Shown here: piece by piece, positions 46,791 to 57,180 of the stretch
How the letters are laid out: every line of letters starts with the position of its first letter
Numbering within the stretch: the stretch's first letter is position 1
Source: Adiantum capillus-veneris
Taxonomy: Eukaryota > Streptophyta > Polypodiopsida > Polypodiales > Pteridaceae
Direction: 5' to 3'
DNA length: 64,000 bases
NCBI GenBank assembly: GCA_014529385.2
Contig: CM043952.1
Location: forward strand, 54,578,119 to 54,642,118
Made by a program: the position numbers and the translations under genes
The notes under the pieces: generated by a model
What the model was told of the DNA's origin: nothing
Databases searched by the model: none
Seen by the model: only the letters and a program-made list of their open reading frames with translations

Positions 46791-47355
46791 GATACACAAA
46801 ATTTGTTCTCTACACCCACATTTTATGTGTGTACCTCTTAGGCTCTTAATACCCACCTTTTGCAGTTCTAGCATTTTCTCCTAACTCACAGAATATGGGC
46901 TCGTATCTAGGCTTGCCTACATGGACACTCCATTGTCCCACGCATTATGATGTGCTATTAGATAGATTTGGATGTGAGGGGTTTTAGGGTTAGGGTTTCC
47001 ACATTGAGGTCATTCACTTGGCCCACCCCGGACTCACTCTCCCTAGGAAGGTGGTCCATGCCTCAAAGCCAGAATTCTCTATGATGTGAATTGTGCTCTC
47101 TATGTGATATTTGATTATGAAGTCATCTACATATTGCTTGGAATATATGTGTGACCTTTGGGTCTTGAACTAACTTGATTGTAGATGCATGTGATAATAT
47201 GTATAGCTTTGCAGGCAATGATTTGTTACCCTATGTTATGATATCATCCTCTTTTGAGCCTATATAAGAGGCTTTGTATTTCCACTTTCTTAAGTTTCTA
47301 TCGAGCATAATCTAGCAATTTGTTTAAGTTTATATTGAGTCTTGCTCTCTACTCC

Positions 47356-47401
<46 letters not shown>

Positions 47402-47434
47402 CGCACACATACACACACCATGAATGCCAGCAAG
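46791..47434 (+). mobile_element. Probable LTR end with TATA box, before a primer site
   Basis: CTATATAAGAGG at 47260-47271 is a strong TATA box with a plausible transcription start about 30 bases on. A CA tract (47359-47397) and then the primer site at 47435 follow. This is the structure of a 5' LTR, but I found no second copy and cannot place its left end. The left boundary given is arbitrary. Confidence 0.4.
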
Positions 47435-47446
47435 TGGTATCAGAGC
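47435..47446 (+). promoter_or_regulatory. Initiator-Met type primer binding site
   Basis: TGGTATCAGAGC in isolated context, followed by GAGCTTTGGTTATT. No gag or pol follows: 47447-47960 holds only a CT tract (47590-47627) and AT-rich sequence, so the element is deleted or non-autonomous. Confidence 0.7.
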
Positions 47447-47587
47447 GAGCTTTGGTTATTAAAGTCAATGTCGATTTTTTATTTTTGATTCTCGATTATG
47501 GATTTCGTCGATTGTCGCTTTGTTGATTGCTAATTATAGAACAATGCTTATTCTCCCTCCCCTCTCTCTCTAGTGCTAGTGTAAGAG

Positions 47588-47637
<50 letters not shown>

Positions 47638-47959
47638 AAATTAGTTGTTAATTAGCATTTTGGTTCATTTAATTGTGGGTAAGTTCATTGCTCTGAGCCA
47701 CGATCCTCACTAGATGAAGTAAGGCTGATTAAGATGTATTAGGTTGTGATTAGGATTTTTGCACAATCAGTGTTTGTGTGTGTACAAAATCCCCTACACA
47801 TTTTACCCAATCCACTTTTTTCTATTTTACATATTCCCTCTTTACACACACACTCTTTCTATTTCACACACAATATCACACTCCATTTCTACTAGCATGA
47901 AGAAGTTCCATAAAATTGGCTATGGCTACTATGAGTTTATCTCTATATTCTAGACTAAT

Positions 47960-48235
47960 TGATAAATATTATTGTGTTACTTCGTTCTATTTTGCAGATG
48001 TAATCGAGGACGATTACTATTTTTTTCACCAGGGGGTATGTCACAAATCAGCCCTAAGAGTGAGGCGCATAACAAAAATCAACCCTAGAAAGTGGGGTGC
48101 CCTTCTTTTTATAAGCCAAGGGATTGGACAAATGAAAAGCCAAAGGTCAAGGACACCCAAAAGGCTAGGCTTTTACCTATATAAAGACTTCTTGAGGGCA
48201 TTTGTGGGGTTCATCAAGTCGTAGGAAGAAATAGT
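47960..48235 (+). mobile_element. Element end: polypurine tract and truncated LTR
   Basis: GATGTAATCGAGGACGATTAC (47998-48018), then a purine-rich CAGGGGGTA, then TGTCACAAATCAGCCC at 48041 repeat the layout at the 3' ends of B and D, so this is probably the 3' end of element E. CTATATAAAG near 48178 is the LTR promoter. The LTR is cut near 48230 by the copia fragment. Confidence 0.55.
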
Positions 48236-48750
48236 TTATCTTTTGGTACCACACTCGAGGGGCTTGCTTCAAACCATAGAGAGCCTTCAACAACCTACAA
48301 ACCATGTCTGCGAAGTCTGGATCCTCGAACCCTCGAGGTTTCTCCATATACACAAGTTACCATTGAGAAATGTTGAAACAACATCCATCTGAAAAACCGG
48401 CCACCTGTAAAAGACAGCAAGGGCAAAAACCATCCGAATGGTCGCCATCCTCGCAGTTGGTGCAAAGGTCTCGTATAGTCCACACCAGGTTTCTGAGAGA
48501 AGCCCTTGGCAACTAGCCTTGCCTGATGCTTGTCCAAAGAACCATGAGATTTATACTTGGTCTTGTAGACCCATTTGATACCAATCACTTGGCGCTTGGC
48601 AGGCCACGGAGCCAACTCCCATCTGTTGTTCTTTTTTATGGAATCAAGTTCTTTCTGCATAGCCAAACTCCACTTTGTTTGTGAAATTGCCTCCTCAATT
48701 GTCAGAGGATCTCTGTCCTTGATCACTGTCGACATCAAAGCATAGTTCAC
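48205..48750 (-). pseudogene. Ty1/copia reverse transcriptase fragment (minus strand)
   Basis: Minus-strand frame 48750-48295 with TIEEAISQTKWSLAMQKEL, NNRWELAPWPAKRQVIGIKW and ARLVAKGFSQKPGVDY, hallmarks of the copia RT N-terminus. After a frameshift, [19 protein letters not shown] reads near 48275-48235. The catalytic YVDD part is missing; 5' and 3' truncated. Confidence 0.85.
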
Positions 48751-49079
48751 ATGTAATAAAGTCCCATTTGCCTTGGCAAATTGAAGTCGCTAAGATCGTC
48801 GTGTAGTACCGGCTTCACGCCAATTGGGTGGAAAATCTGTAAGTCGCTACATCTCTCAAGGTCTTCAATAGCCACTTCGGTAGATCCGTAGTGTGACATC
48901 TTCGGTTGGAGGGGAGATGTGATCCAATTTTTTATGATATAGAGCTACCGGAGAACCTTTCGGATCACTATGTTTCTCTCACTACGTGAGAGATGAAGCT
49001 GAGGGGAGTCAGGGTCGTACTGGAAAGATGGTAGACTCTCAAGATCAAGGCCATGTGCTCCGAACCATGCTCTAACCTG

Positions 49080-49560
49080 TACATGTGTGTACTATGCTCT
49101 ATCGTACCCCGACTTTGCTATCTGTATAGCTGACTCAAATGCTCGTCGTGTGAGTTTGTCGGTTGGGAGCTCTCTCTCTGTGTGGATAAAGTAGATTGTC
49201 GGGAGGGGCACGGGGGTAGCAAGCTCTGCCTTGATGATGTCTTGTGGCACTGTGTGCTTGCCTCGAAACAAGCGAGAAATCATATAGATATATGGTCTCT
49301 CAATCCGTGCCCACTGGCTATTTGTTAATCCGGGAGTCCACACTGCTGCTGCATACATTAGGGCTAGAGTGACTAATGTGTCAAATAGCCACCCCTTCGT
49401 GCGGGGTTCCTAAAAGTGTGCCTGACGGTATCTCCGCTCTAGCATGGCCAATTGTGCATATCCTTAGGTGAGTCTGTCATTGGTGGCGTGTGCCATGGAG
49501 AAGGGTCCCTGTCTGCTCGTGAATGTGTCATAAAGTGACGTGGCATGACCACCCTGACAC
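49080..49560 (-). pseudogene. LINE ORF2 C-terminal fragment (minus strand)
   Basis: The best frame is 49358-49092 (MYAAAVWTPGLTNSQWARIE, then PQDIIKAELATPVPLP), which resembles the region after the RT of non-LTR elements (LMYAAxVW ... xxxELxxxP). Upstream on the minus strand, coding-like sequence (GPFSMAHATND, MLERRYRQAHF) continues to about 49560 with stops. No RT catalytic motif remains. Confidence 0.6.
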
Positions 49561-49897
49561 CTCCTAGCAAATGAAAATCATTTTTTTATACATTAAGTTG
49601 TTCTAACTTATGGATCCCTTCCGACAAGGCCCAAGGGACACTAGGATTAATGAGCATGTAATGCCTACAAAAGGCTTCATTGTGTTGATTTAGAACTCGA
49701 GATTAGGGTCATTGTTTACCCCCGTATCTTTCATATTTTCAGTTGGCTACTATAATTGCGAGGACATTACGTCCTTATCTGACATGTCTTTTTAGTAGGA
49801 TTTTTCATTGTTAATACATATACGAGAGAGAGATTTACATGAAAGGCTAGATAACCTCATGCATTCATTCCGTTGTGCCGTCCTTTTTGTTTTGTAG

Positions 49898-49973
49898 GCA
49901 TGTGCCCAAAGCATGCCAACAACGCGCTTTTAGAAAGAAGAATCTCGTACGGCTCCACATCAGTAGGCGAGTG
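49898..49973 (+). CDS. Candidate exon of an unrecognised host gene
   Basis: Pyrimidine-rich TTTTTGTTTTGTAG before and GTATGT after are good splice signals around 76 bases. Two frames are open; one reads CPKHANNALLERRISYGSTS, the other joins in phase with the next exon. No family recognised. The link to the downstream exons is inferred from proximity only. Confidence 0.35.
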
Positions 49974-50087
49974 GTATGTAATTTTCATGATATTTTGGAA
50001 AAAAAGTTCTTAATACGTAATTTATCTTATTTTTTTTGTTAATTAAAAAAACCAAGAGAATATACAACAATGATATCGATTCTTAAG

Positions 50088-50176
50088 ATGATAATGTTTG
50101 TGAAGGGGAAGAGCCCTTCAACAAAGCTACCTTCGGAGATTGACCCGCAATACATCTATGGAAGGCCAGGAGAACA
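50088..50176 (+). CDS. Candidate exon of an unrecognised host gene
   Basis: Reads KGKSPSTKLPSEIDPQYIYG then RPGE, ending within a codon at a GT (50177). The acceptor is uncertain (AG at 50086-50087 or 50104-50105), with a weak pyrimidine tract. The split codon CA plus the A opening the next exon gives Gln, keeping the frame. The composition looks like real protein. Confidence 0.45.
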
Positions 50177-50482
50177 GTACTCTCTTTCTCTTCACACAAT
50201 TTTTTTGTTTGTAGTACATGTATCTTCACACGTGCACGCGTGCGCATGTACACACATTTTGTTCTTATTTCATTGATGAGAAACCTTAAACAAGGAAAAC
50301 TCACCTTACATCACTATGGAAGGTTTAAAACTTAAAGCGCCCGTGCATGCGCGTGCGCGCGCGCACACACACATACATTGGAATTCAAGAAAGAAAACAT
50401 GTGTTAAGGAAGCTCGAAGTCCGTTTTAGCTAAATGAAATTATTTTCTTATTTATTCTTTTGCCTTTTCCATGTTCAACTAG

Positions 50483-50762
50483 AGATGAAGACATGTGGAA
50501 AGTGATGCAACATGGTTATGCCAATGAATGGATGAAGATGAATTTGGACCACAAACATAAGTTTTTTCAACCATACAAGGCCGAGAAACTTAAGTATTGT
50601 ACGGAATTGCCTTGGACGCACAAGGCCAGGGACATGTACTACAAAACTCATCCGGCTTATCAGCCAACAAGCGACTACATAATCCCATTCAAGCTTTCCC
50701 GGTTCAAGAATGTTCCAAAAAGAATAGATAACTACAATTCCACACCTCTTAAACGTGATTAG
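50483..50762 (+). CDS. Candidate last exon of an unrecognised host gene
   Basis: The acceptor CTTATTTATTC...CAACTAG precedes base 50483. The exon has 92 codons, with MWKVMQHGYANEWMKMN, TELPWTHKARDMYYKTHPAY and FKLSRFKNVPKRIDNYNS, then a TAG at 50760. Basic, Trp/Tyr/Pro-rich, no stop in frame, unlike any transposon domain I know. A small structural or axonemal-type protein is one thought, but that is a guess. A 95-bp duplication starts 40 bases after the stop. Confidence 0.5.
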
Positions 50763-50802
50763 AAACCATAAATTCTACAATTAAGTATCAAATTTGAATC
50801 GA

Positions 50803-50992
50803 AAGCCTAGCATTCTAAAATGGTTGGAACAAAGCTTCAATCATTAGTGCATGAGTAAAGCACAAAAAAGAGCAAAAATTGTTAAATGCAATCTTGGAAG
50901 CCTAGCATTCTAAAATGGTTGGAACAAAGCTTCAATCATTAGTGCATGAAGTAAAGCACAAAAAAGAGCAAAAATTGTTAAATGCAGGCTTG
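50803..50992. repeat. 95-bp tandem duplication
   Basis: AAGCCTAGCATTCTAAAATGG to TTGTTAAATGCA occurs twice in direct succession, differing by about one indel and a few bases. It lies in what would be the 3' untranslated region of the candidate gene. Confidence 0.9.
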
Positions 50993-51298
50993 GAAACCCA
51001 CTCAAGTTTAGACAAACTTGAAATATATCATTTTGTTGGGACAAGCCAGAGCACTTGATGTTTGTTTTGGTTTAGGCAAAATGCTCTAGAAAGCTTGGGA
51101 TCTCAACAAAAGGCTGGAAGGTGTAATGGTAAGGTTCAAACTAGGGCTCACCAAAAACATTTTTTCTAACTAGAGAGGAAACAACATTTCTCCTGGCTTT
51201 TAGGTCAAAACTTGAAGGATATGCTGGTTTTAACACTAAAGCGTGTATTTTTACCAGTTGACATGATTGCTTGGTTATTTATATGTGTCGAGCATATT

Positions 51299-51718
51299 CC
51301 GTCACAGTTGGGGGTCGGGGGGCAAAGGAACCTGACCCTTCATTGGCTGTTATTTCTTGAGTGGAATTGCTGCTGCAGCCGACCGATTGATGGCAGGTCA
51401 GCAAAGGGAAAGTCAGTGTATGCAGACCAATCGCCTCCCAAATCAGCAGTGGGAATGGCACCTGTGCTTGACACCTCAGCACCCATAATTCCAAGCCCTT
51501 GATCTACGCTATAGCTGCCACATCAGCATGCAGTCAGGTGCTGGCGACACTTCTCAATGAGACTGTCACCTTCTCTTGGGCCCCCTCCCCCCGACTGTGA
51601 CGGGGGGAATGGTCCTGAGCTGACCATTCCCATAATATGTGCTCCCAACATGGTGACTGGGGGATGGGTCACACATATTATGGGGAATGGTCAGCTCAAG
51701 ACCATTCCCTACCCCGTC
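51299..51718. repeat. Fold-back repeat I (nested inverted repeats)
   Basis: Arms 51599-51641 and 51672-51718 are imperfect inverted copies (GGAATGGTCCTGAGCTGACCATTCC, TAATATGTG), with a 30-base loop. Each arm is itself a small palindrome, GGAATGGTC...GACCATTCC. An outer pair, GTCACAGTTGGGGGTCGGGG at 51300 and CCCCGACTGTGACGG at about 51590, is also inverted. Non-coding; MITE-like. The open frames through it are mirror images and not credible. Confidence 0.75.
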
Positions 51719-52092
51719 AAGGTCGGCGGTCGGGCGGCAGCAGATCTGCGCCCTCCATTTCACCTGCATTCAACGGGATATCAAGGTTGGCTGTGCGATT
51801 GCTGCCAACTCAGCAGCCATCATAAAATTGAGACCCACAGAAACGACAGCGACAGCGTGCTCAGTCAATCGTCGTCGCCTCAGCATGGTCGTGGAATGTG
51901 CTCAGAGCCTTACAACTCAGCATGCGGAATTCGCTGCACCTTGGGACAGTCTCGCGGAGCTTCGGACAACTCAGCACGCAGAATCGGTGACAGTGCAGTA
52001 CAAGCACCAGCATGTGACAGTGGAGTACGTCAAAATCTGTTCTCCTACAGTGCAGTGAAGCGTTTTTGCCCCCTTCCCACCGACACTTGACG

Positions 52093-52224
52093 GTCGGGAA
52101 TGGTCCTGAAGTGACCATTCCCCCGTAATATGTGCTCCCACCATGGCTCCCGCTGGCCTCCGCCGGTCGCCATGTGGTCGCACATATTACGGGGAATGGT
52201 CACTTCAGGACCATTCCCTACCCC
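52093..52224. repeat. Fold-back repeat II
   Basis: Left arm 52093-52134 (GGGAATGGTCCTGAAGTGAC, CCGTAATATGTG) and right arm 52181-52224 are inverted copies with a 46-base GC-rich loop. Related to repeat I about 490 bases upstream. Likely two copies of one element, or a duplicated stem-loop. Confidence 0.78.
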
Positions 52225-52226
52225 AT

Positions 52227-53187
52227 AATTTTGTCTCTAAATATGGGGAGCCCTTCTCTGGCATGTCTCACCATTGTCTCCGCTTAACCTACAATCATCA
52301 ATTCATGTGGCCCTTACTTGAAGTGGGATTAGCAAGATTACGACAGTAAATAGCTAAGTCAATGTAAAATAAAAAGGTTGCTATTTATACATGAGGTAGA
52401 AAGTTATCTTTTGAAAGTGAAGGACACTTGCAGGCTTTGAATTTCGGTTGGTTAGTCTAAAAAAGCACTCAAAATACAAGGAGAAAATGTTACATTTGAA
52501 GCCTTACGAGTATTTGGGGCATTGTCTCCTTAAATTCTTATTTTAATTTTTGAGTGTGTGACTAGTATCTTACAGAATTAGCTTAATGCCACACTTGTCC
52601 TTGATGCATAGGGGGACCCGGCTCTAACTCTTATCAAGCCAGTACTAGATGCGACCCAATTGGAGTCTTTTCTGGCCTTCTAGGTTGCCAAGGGATCAAG
52701 AGACGAGCAAATGTGGAGATGCCATGTGGACAAAATCGTTTTAAGAGCCTAAATATGATGGGTTCAGACGAGCCGATAGAAGTGCAAAAGGAAGGGGCGT
52801 GCTTCTGATGTGGCGCACTCCCATTAAGTAATCACATTTTTGGACCCACCCAAACTTCCAAGACTAGGCTAATTAATGCTTGCCTATTTCCAACTAGGGC
52901 TCAAAGTTGAAAATTTCAAACCCTGTTCAATTTTCAACCATTGAGCCATACATAATTGCCTAATGAGCAAGCCACTTTCCAAAAGCGTTATGATCTCAAA
53001 ATTGTCCCCCATCATTACTCCCCTTTCCAAGACCATTTTTCTGTCTCTCTCTCTCAACTCGCTCACTTTTGTAATCCGCAAACCAATCTAACCACAAAGG
53101 GATTCGTGTGTCAACACACATATCCATTGCCTACACACGTGACACATAAAAAATCTTGTATTACTGGAGGAGTGTCTCTCTAGAGGA
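52227..53187. other. No gene seen
   Basis: AT-rich sequence with short open frames only. No RT, gag or transposase motif and no repeat matching the rest of the window. Confidence 0.5.
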
Positions 53188-53410
53188 TGTTGTTGGAAAT
53201 GCAAAGTGGGAGCAGACTATGGATGAGGAGATGGCTGCCTTTGATTCAAAGGCGACAGGATACAAAAAAATGTGGTTGGCTATAAGCAGGTATACAAGGG
53301 GAAGCATAAAGTAGAGTGCACAATAAACAAGAGCAAGGCAGACTTATGGTGTCGATCATGTGGATATTTTTAGCTTTGTGGCTAAGATGGATACCACTTC
53401 CTTCCTTTTG
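53188..53410 (+). pseudogene. Degenerate Ty1/copia RT fragment
   Basis: GNAKWEQTMDEEMAAFDS, then (shifted) VGYKQVYKGKHKVECTINKS, then VDIFSFVAKMDTTS follow the order of conserved copia RT blocks (W..AM..E, GYKWVYK.K...G.I...KA, FSPVAK). At least two frameshifts. Very old. Confidence 0.55.
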
Positions 53411-53514
53411 GGCTCCTTTGATATTCTTGGTGGATCCATAATCCTTTTACCCTTTCGGCTAGGAGTGATCTCTATGGGCCTAGACGAACAGGCCCCTTGG
53501 GTAGCTAAGTAGCA

Positions 53515-53766
53515 ACAAGAAGATTTAGAAATTTTCTCATGTAGGAAAATAGAGTCCTTTTGAGTGTTTCCATACAATGAATAACATCATGAGCTTCTGT
53601 GAGGGAGGCACCGCATAACTAGCTAGGTACGATTGGGGGCAGGGGACTGGTCCCTGCCCCCAATCGTACCTAGCTAGGTATGCGGTGCCTCCCTCACAGA
53701 AGCTCATGATGTTGAGGTAAGTCACAATGTGGGAATTATTGCGAGAATTTGTCCAAAACTTCTTGT
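53515..53766. mobile_element. Fold-back element copy 1
   Basis: Ends ACAAGAAGATTT and AAACTTCTTGT are inverted. Inside, 53585-53711 is a near-perfect palindrome with arms of about 62 bases meeting at GGGGACTGGTCCC (53643-53654); only the AACTAG/CCTAG site differs clearly. Non-coding, no transposase. It fits a fold-back MITE; no target duplication found. Confidence 0.75.
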
Positions 53767-55046
53767 GATAAGTGGATTGGGAGCACCACCTACCTCCATG
53801 TCTCAAATGTCATGTGTCTCCCTTATTCTATGCACGAGAAAAAAATTAAAGTTTTAACATGCATACCTTAGCATTAAAACCACTTGCAATATAAGAGTTA
53901 TTATAAAGGCAATAAAGCAGAGTTTCCTTAATCGCCTGCATTTCTACCTCTTACTTTGGAATGATGGCCACGGGGTAGTCTAGACTCTAGACACCAAGGA
54001 CAAGGTGTCGCCTCGCATGCCTAAACTCTCCGCTCACGAAATTGCAGACTCCCTGCTCAATAATGATGGTAAATACATAGTATTCTCATCCTGTAGGTCA
54101 AACCACTCCTTGGTGATCTTAGCTCACCTAATCCATACATTGTAGTATCCACCTACAAACAGTTGCAATGAAGACCACACACAATGTCTAAAAAACAATC
54201 CCGGCAAAAAATTCGGTAGTCTCTTGTGTATGGCAAGACTATTATCAGGAAAAAATACCAACCACCACCCTTGGTTGGACTTCCATGTGAAATTTAAGGC
54301 TATAGAACTTAAAATCATTAAAAACAAACACCCCCCTCAATTGAGCATTTTCTTGGATGTAAGGCCAAAAAATTTAAACTGACAAGCCATCCAACTCATA
54401 CTGATTGGCCCACACTCATGCATGCTATAAAGAATACATACTCTTTATCCTAACCACGAGAAGCATTCTCTTACCATAAACAATGATTATACATGGATTT
54501 AAAGCAAAAGAAACATAGACTTTTAGCCTAGAATGCTAATTTTGGCATCTTCTCCACACTATCAGCACACTTCACCCCATCCATGAGATGCAAGAATCGT
54601 TAAGAAAATTTAAAGTTTTCAAAGAAATTTCTCACTAAGAAATACAGGGCAATCCCAATGAAACACATGGTCCTTGAAAGACTCCTTGGTTTAATGGATT
54701 TGCACTCAAAAGATACTTGTAGCCCCTGTCCTTGAGGCATTCCTCCTAGACCCTCATGGCCTTTTCTAAGCATTTGTTTATCTTGACATCATCTGGGCCA
54801 AGTTTTGCATCTTGGCTGTTTCTTTGGAATTGAACTCATCTTTAACATAACAAAGAAAATTTCAACCCTTGATTAAGATTCTAAGCGATGGCATGGGCTT
54901 GAGAGGAGAGGGTGTTGCTGAGATTGTCAGGCGGCTCAGGGTTTGCTGACGGCAAGGCCGAGTGTGTTCGTTGGCGGAGGACGAGCCTAGCAGAGGAGGA
55001 GCTTTCCCGCTTTCTCTCCTTTCCGTAGCGCTTATTGTTTTCTCTT
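53767..55046. other. Mostly featureless; possible LINE tail on the minus strand
   Basis: The minus-strand frame 54327-54124 (QGWWLVFFPDNSLAIHKRL) and, further on, an AIKETLLYCLYNNSYIASGF-like stretch (about 53930-53880) look weakly coding and could be a decayed LINE ORF2 C-terminus. No diagnostic motif is intact. The rest is AT-rich. Confidence 0.3.
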
Positions 55047-55236
55047 CACCCAAGTGTGGTAGATTGGTTATGCCATTTCCCTCTTGAATAATAGGTCTTG
55101 AGTTCAACTCCTTGTCGGCTAGATCTTTAAGGTCTCTTGGGATAGTTTCCTACGACGTTAAAACTCTCTTCTTCTCGGGTGTGTGTGTGTGTGCGCGCGC
55201 TCTAATAAAAAGAGGAAAATGGTATAACCTTTCTAT
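55047..55236 (+). mobile_element. tRNA-like SINE, copy 1
   Basis: Head CACCCAAGTGTGGTAGATTGG matches an RNA polymerase III A box (TGGTAGATTGG), and about 40 bases on GAGTTCAACTCC fits a B box. Body GGTCTCTTGGGATAG, CCTACGACGTTAAAACTC; tail TTCTTCTCGGGTGTGTG... then AATAAAAAGAGGAAAATGG. First of three head-to-tail copies. Confidence 0.62.
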
Positions 55237-55420
55237 CACCCAAGTGTGGTAGATTGGTTATGTCTTTTCCCTCTTGATTAACAGGTCTTGAGTTCAACTC
55301 CTCGTCGGCTAGAACTCTAAAGTCTCTTGAGATAGTTTCCTACGACGTTAAAACTCTCTTCTTCTCGGGTGTGTGTGTGTGTGCGCTAATAAAAAGAGGA
55401 AAATGGTATAACCTTCATAT
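55237..55420 (+). mobile_element. tRNA-like SINE, copy 2
   Basis: About 184 bp, same head, A and B boxes, body and GT-rich tail as copy 1, with few substitutions and a shorter GC part after the GT run. Confidence 0.62.
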
Positions 55421-55560
55421 CACCCCAGTGTGGTAGATTGGTTATGCTATTTCCCTCTTGAATAACAGGTCTTGAGTTCAACTGCTCGTTGGCTAGGTCG
55501 TTAAGGTCTCTTGGGATAGTTTCCTACGACATTAAAACTCTCTTCTTCTTCTTTTTCCTT
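55421..55560 (+). mobile_element. tRNA-like SINE, copy 3 (tail incomplete)
   Basis: CACCCCAGTGTGGTAGATTGG through CCTACGACATTAAAACTC, then TTCTTCTTC without the GT run. It runs into LINE ORF1-like sequence from about 55570. Confidence 0.6.
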
Positions 55561-55569
55561 AGCAATAAT

Positions 55570-55935
55570 TATTTCTCTTAGCGTTTGTTCCTTGTATGGC
55601 ACATGTCGTGGCTCGAGAGGCTCTCTCTTTTGGATGGGACAAGTCTCTCCGATGGGGACTTTGTCTTCAAGTCAGACCAGAGGGAAAAAAGCATGGATCT
55701 GACCACTGCTCTTACGCAAGAGTTTAACTCGATACAAATCGACTTTAACTCTGCCGATGCTCTTCAAAGCTTGAAGACGTGCTGCTCAAAATCAATCGTT
55801 CTCTATTTCATGGGCAAACAAATGACAACTAGGGGGTTTGGGATTGGGCAGCCGCAATGTTTCACAATAGGGATGAGGTTCAACACTTTACAGGAGTGGG
55901 GAGGGGTTTTATATTGCTGTGTGCCCCTCAAATTC
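55570..55935 (+). pseudogene. LINE ORF1, N-terminal part (DUF4283-like)
   Basis: SMDLTTALTQEFNSIQIDFN, LQSLKTCCSKSIVLYFMGKQ and a following MTTRGFG resemble the DUF4283 nucleic-acid-binding domain of plant LINE ORF1. A frameshift near 55835 moves it to a second frame (MFHNRDEVQHFTGVGRGF). Interrupted at 55936 by the fold-back element. Confidence 0.6.
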
Positions 55936-56209
55936 ACAAGAAGATTTAGAAATTTTCTCATGTAGGAACGGAGTCTTTTCCAGTGTTTCCATACAATGAA
56001 TAACATCATGAGCTTCTGTTCGAGAGGCACCGCATACCTAGCTAGGTACCATTGGGGGTAGGGGACCACCGGCCCCCCCACCAGGCCGGCAGTCCCTTGC
56101 CCCCAATCGAACCTAGCTAGGTATGCGGTGCCTCCCTCAAAGAAGCTCATGATGTTGAGGTAAGTCACAATGTGGGACTTATTGGGAGAATTTGTCCAAA
56201 ACTTCTTGT
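55936..56209. mobile_element. Fold-back element copy 2
   Basis: Same ends as copy 1 (ACAAGAAGATTT, AACTTCTTGT). The inner palindrome 56004-56154 shares the CACCGCATACCTAGCTAGGTA core but has a larger GC-rich centre with an extra CCGGCC/GGCCGG stem, and more mismatches. It lies between two parts of a LINE ORF1. Confidence 0.75.
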
Positions 56210-57180
56210 GAAAGTAGGGAGTTCAAGGTCTGGTCATAAGAGGAGGAGTTTGAGGCGTGCCTCATCTTTCACCTATGTCAAGCCGTGGACTCTGTAGTAT
56301 TGCCTAGATGAAGAAATTATGCAATCGTTCCTAGTGTGGGTCACCTTCAAAAGCATCCCGACTTGGTTGCATGATCACGCTCAGTCCATTGCCGCCAAGT
56401 TGGACCGGCTATTATTCATGCCCAAGCTACAACGGATGAGATCAGGTTTGGACCTTAAGGTGTGCATTCTCTGGAGAATGGACAAACCCACTCCGAAGTT
56501 TTTCGATCTGAAAGTGGGGAGCTATGGAGCCTATTGTCAAGAGGTGGCATTTGTGTCTTTCCCCACGGCATGCTACAAAATTCCCCATGGCAGGGATTAT
56601 CAATAAGCTAGTGGTCGGCTGTTATTCATGCCCAAGCTACAACAAATGAGGTCAGGTTTGGACCTTAAGGGGTGCATTCTGTGGAGCATGGACAAACCCA
56701 TTCCGAAGTTTGTCATTTTGAAAATGGGGAGCTGTGGAGCCTACTGTCAAGAGGTGGCATTTGTGTCTTTCCCCACGGCATGCTACAAATGCTACAGAAG
56801 TGGGCATTATACTCAAAACTGTCCCATGGCAAGGATTAGCAATAAACTAGTGGTCAAGGCGAGCTGACAGAGATCTCAAGTAGCCCCTTGGTGTGCATTC
56901 AAAACATGTCTCCACAGACAATATGCGACATAAATGTGGTTGAGGTTGTACTCACTGAGGATACCCATCCGCTTGATTCGAAAAAATAGGAAGAGAAGCA
57001 CAATGCTCGCGAGCTTGCACATCAAGACTTGTCGAATAGCGAATCCCAAAAACTTATGGACACGGGTGGAGCCAGTTGAGCATCAGATCATCCTCCTTTG
57101 CCCCCTAAAATAATCTTGATGACAAGCTGCATGAAGTCACTGTTGAAGCTGCTCTTGCGATTTGTATCGACCTATTACAG
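56210..57180 (+). pseudogene. LINE ORF1, C-terminal part with CCHC knuckle and internal duplication
   Basis: Encodes EEIMQSFLVWVTFKSIPTW and RSGLDLKVCILWRMDKP (DUF4283 second half). The segment 56408-56600 is repeated at about 56617-56810. Only the second copy goes on into the zinc knuckle CYKCYRSGHYTQNC (56789-56830). The first ends in a stop at 56604. ORF1 proteins bind the LINE RNA. Ends in a Lys-rich stretch at about 57225-57250. Confidence 0.72.

Noticed and set aside
47435-47446. Primer sites considered as tRNA gene fragments
   Set aside because: Only 12 bases match a tRNA end; no cloverleaf around any of them.
51566-52183. Overlapping open frames of 60-177 codons on both strands
   Set aside because: They cross inverted repeats, so both strands look alike; no family resemblance.
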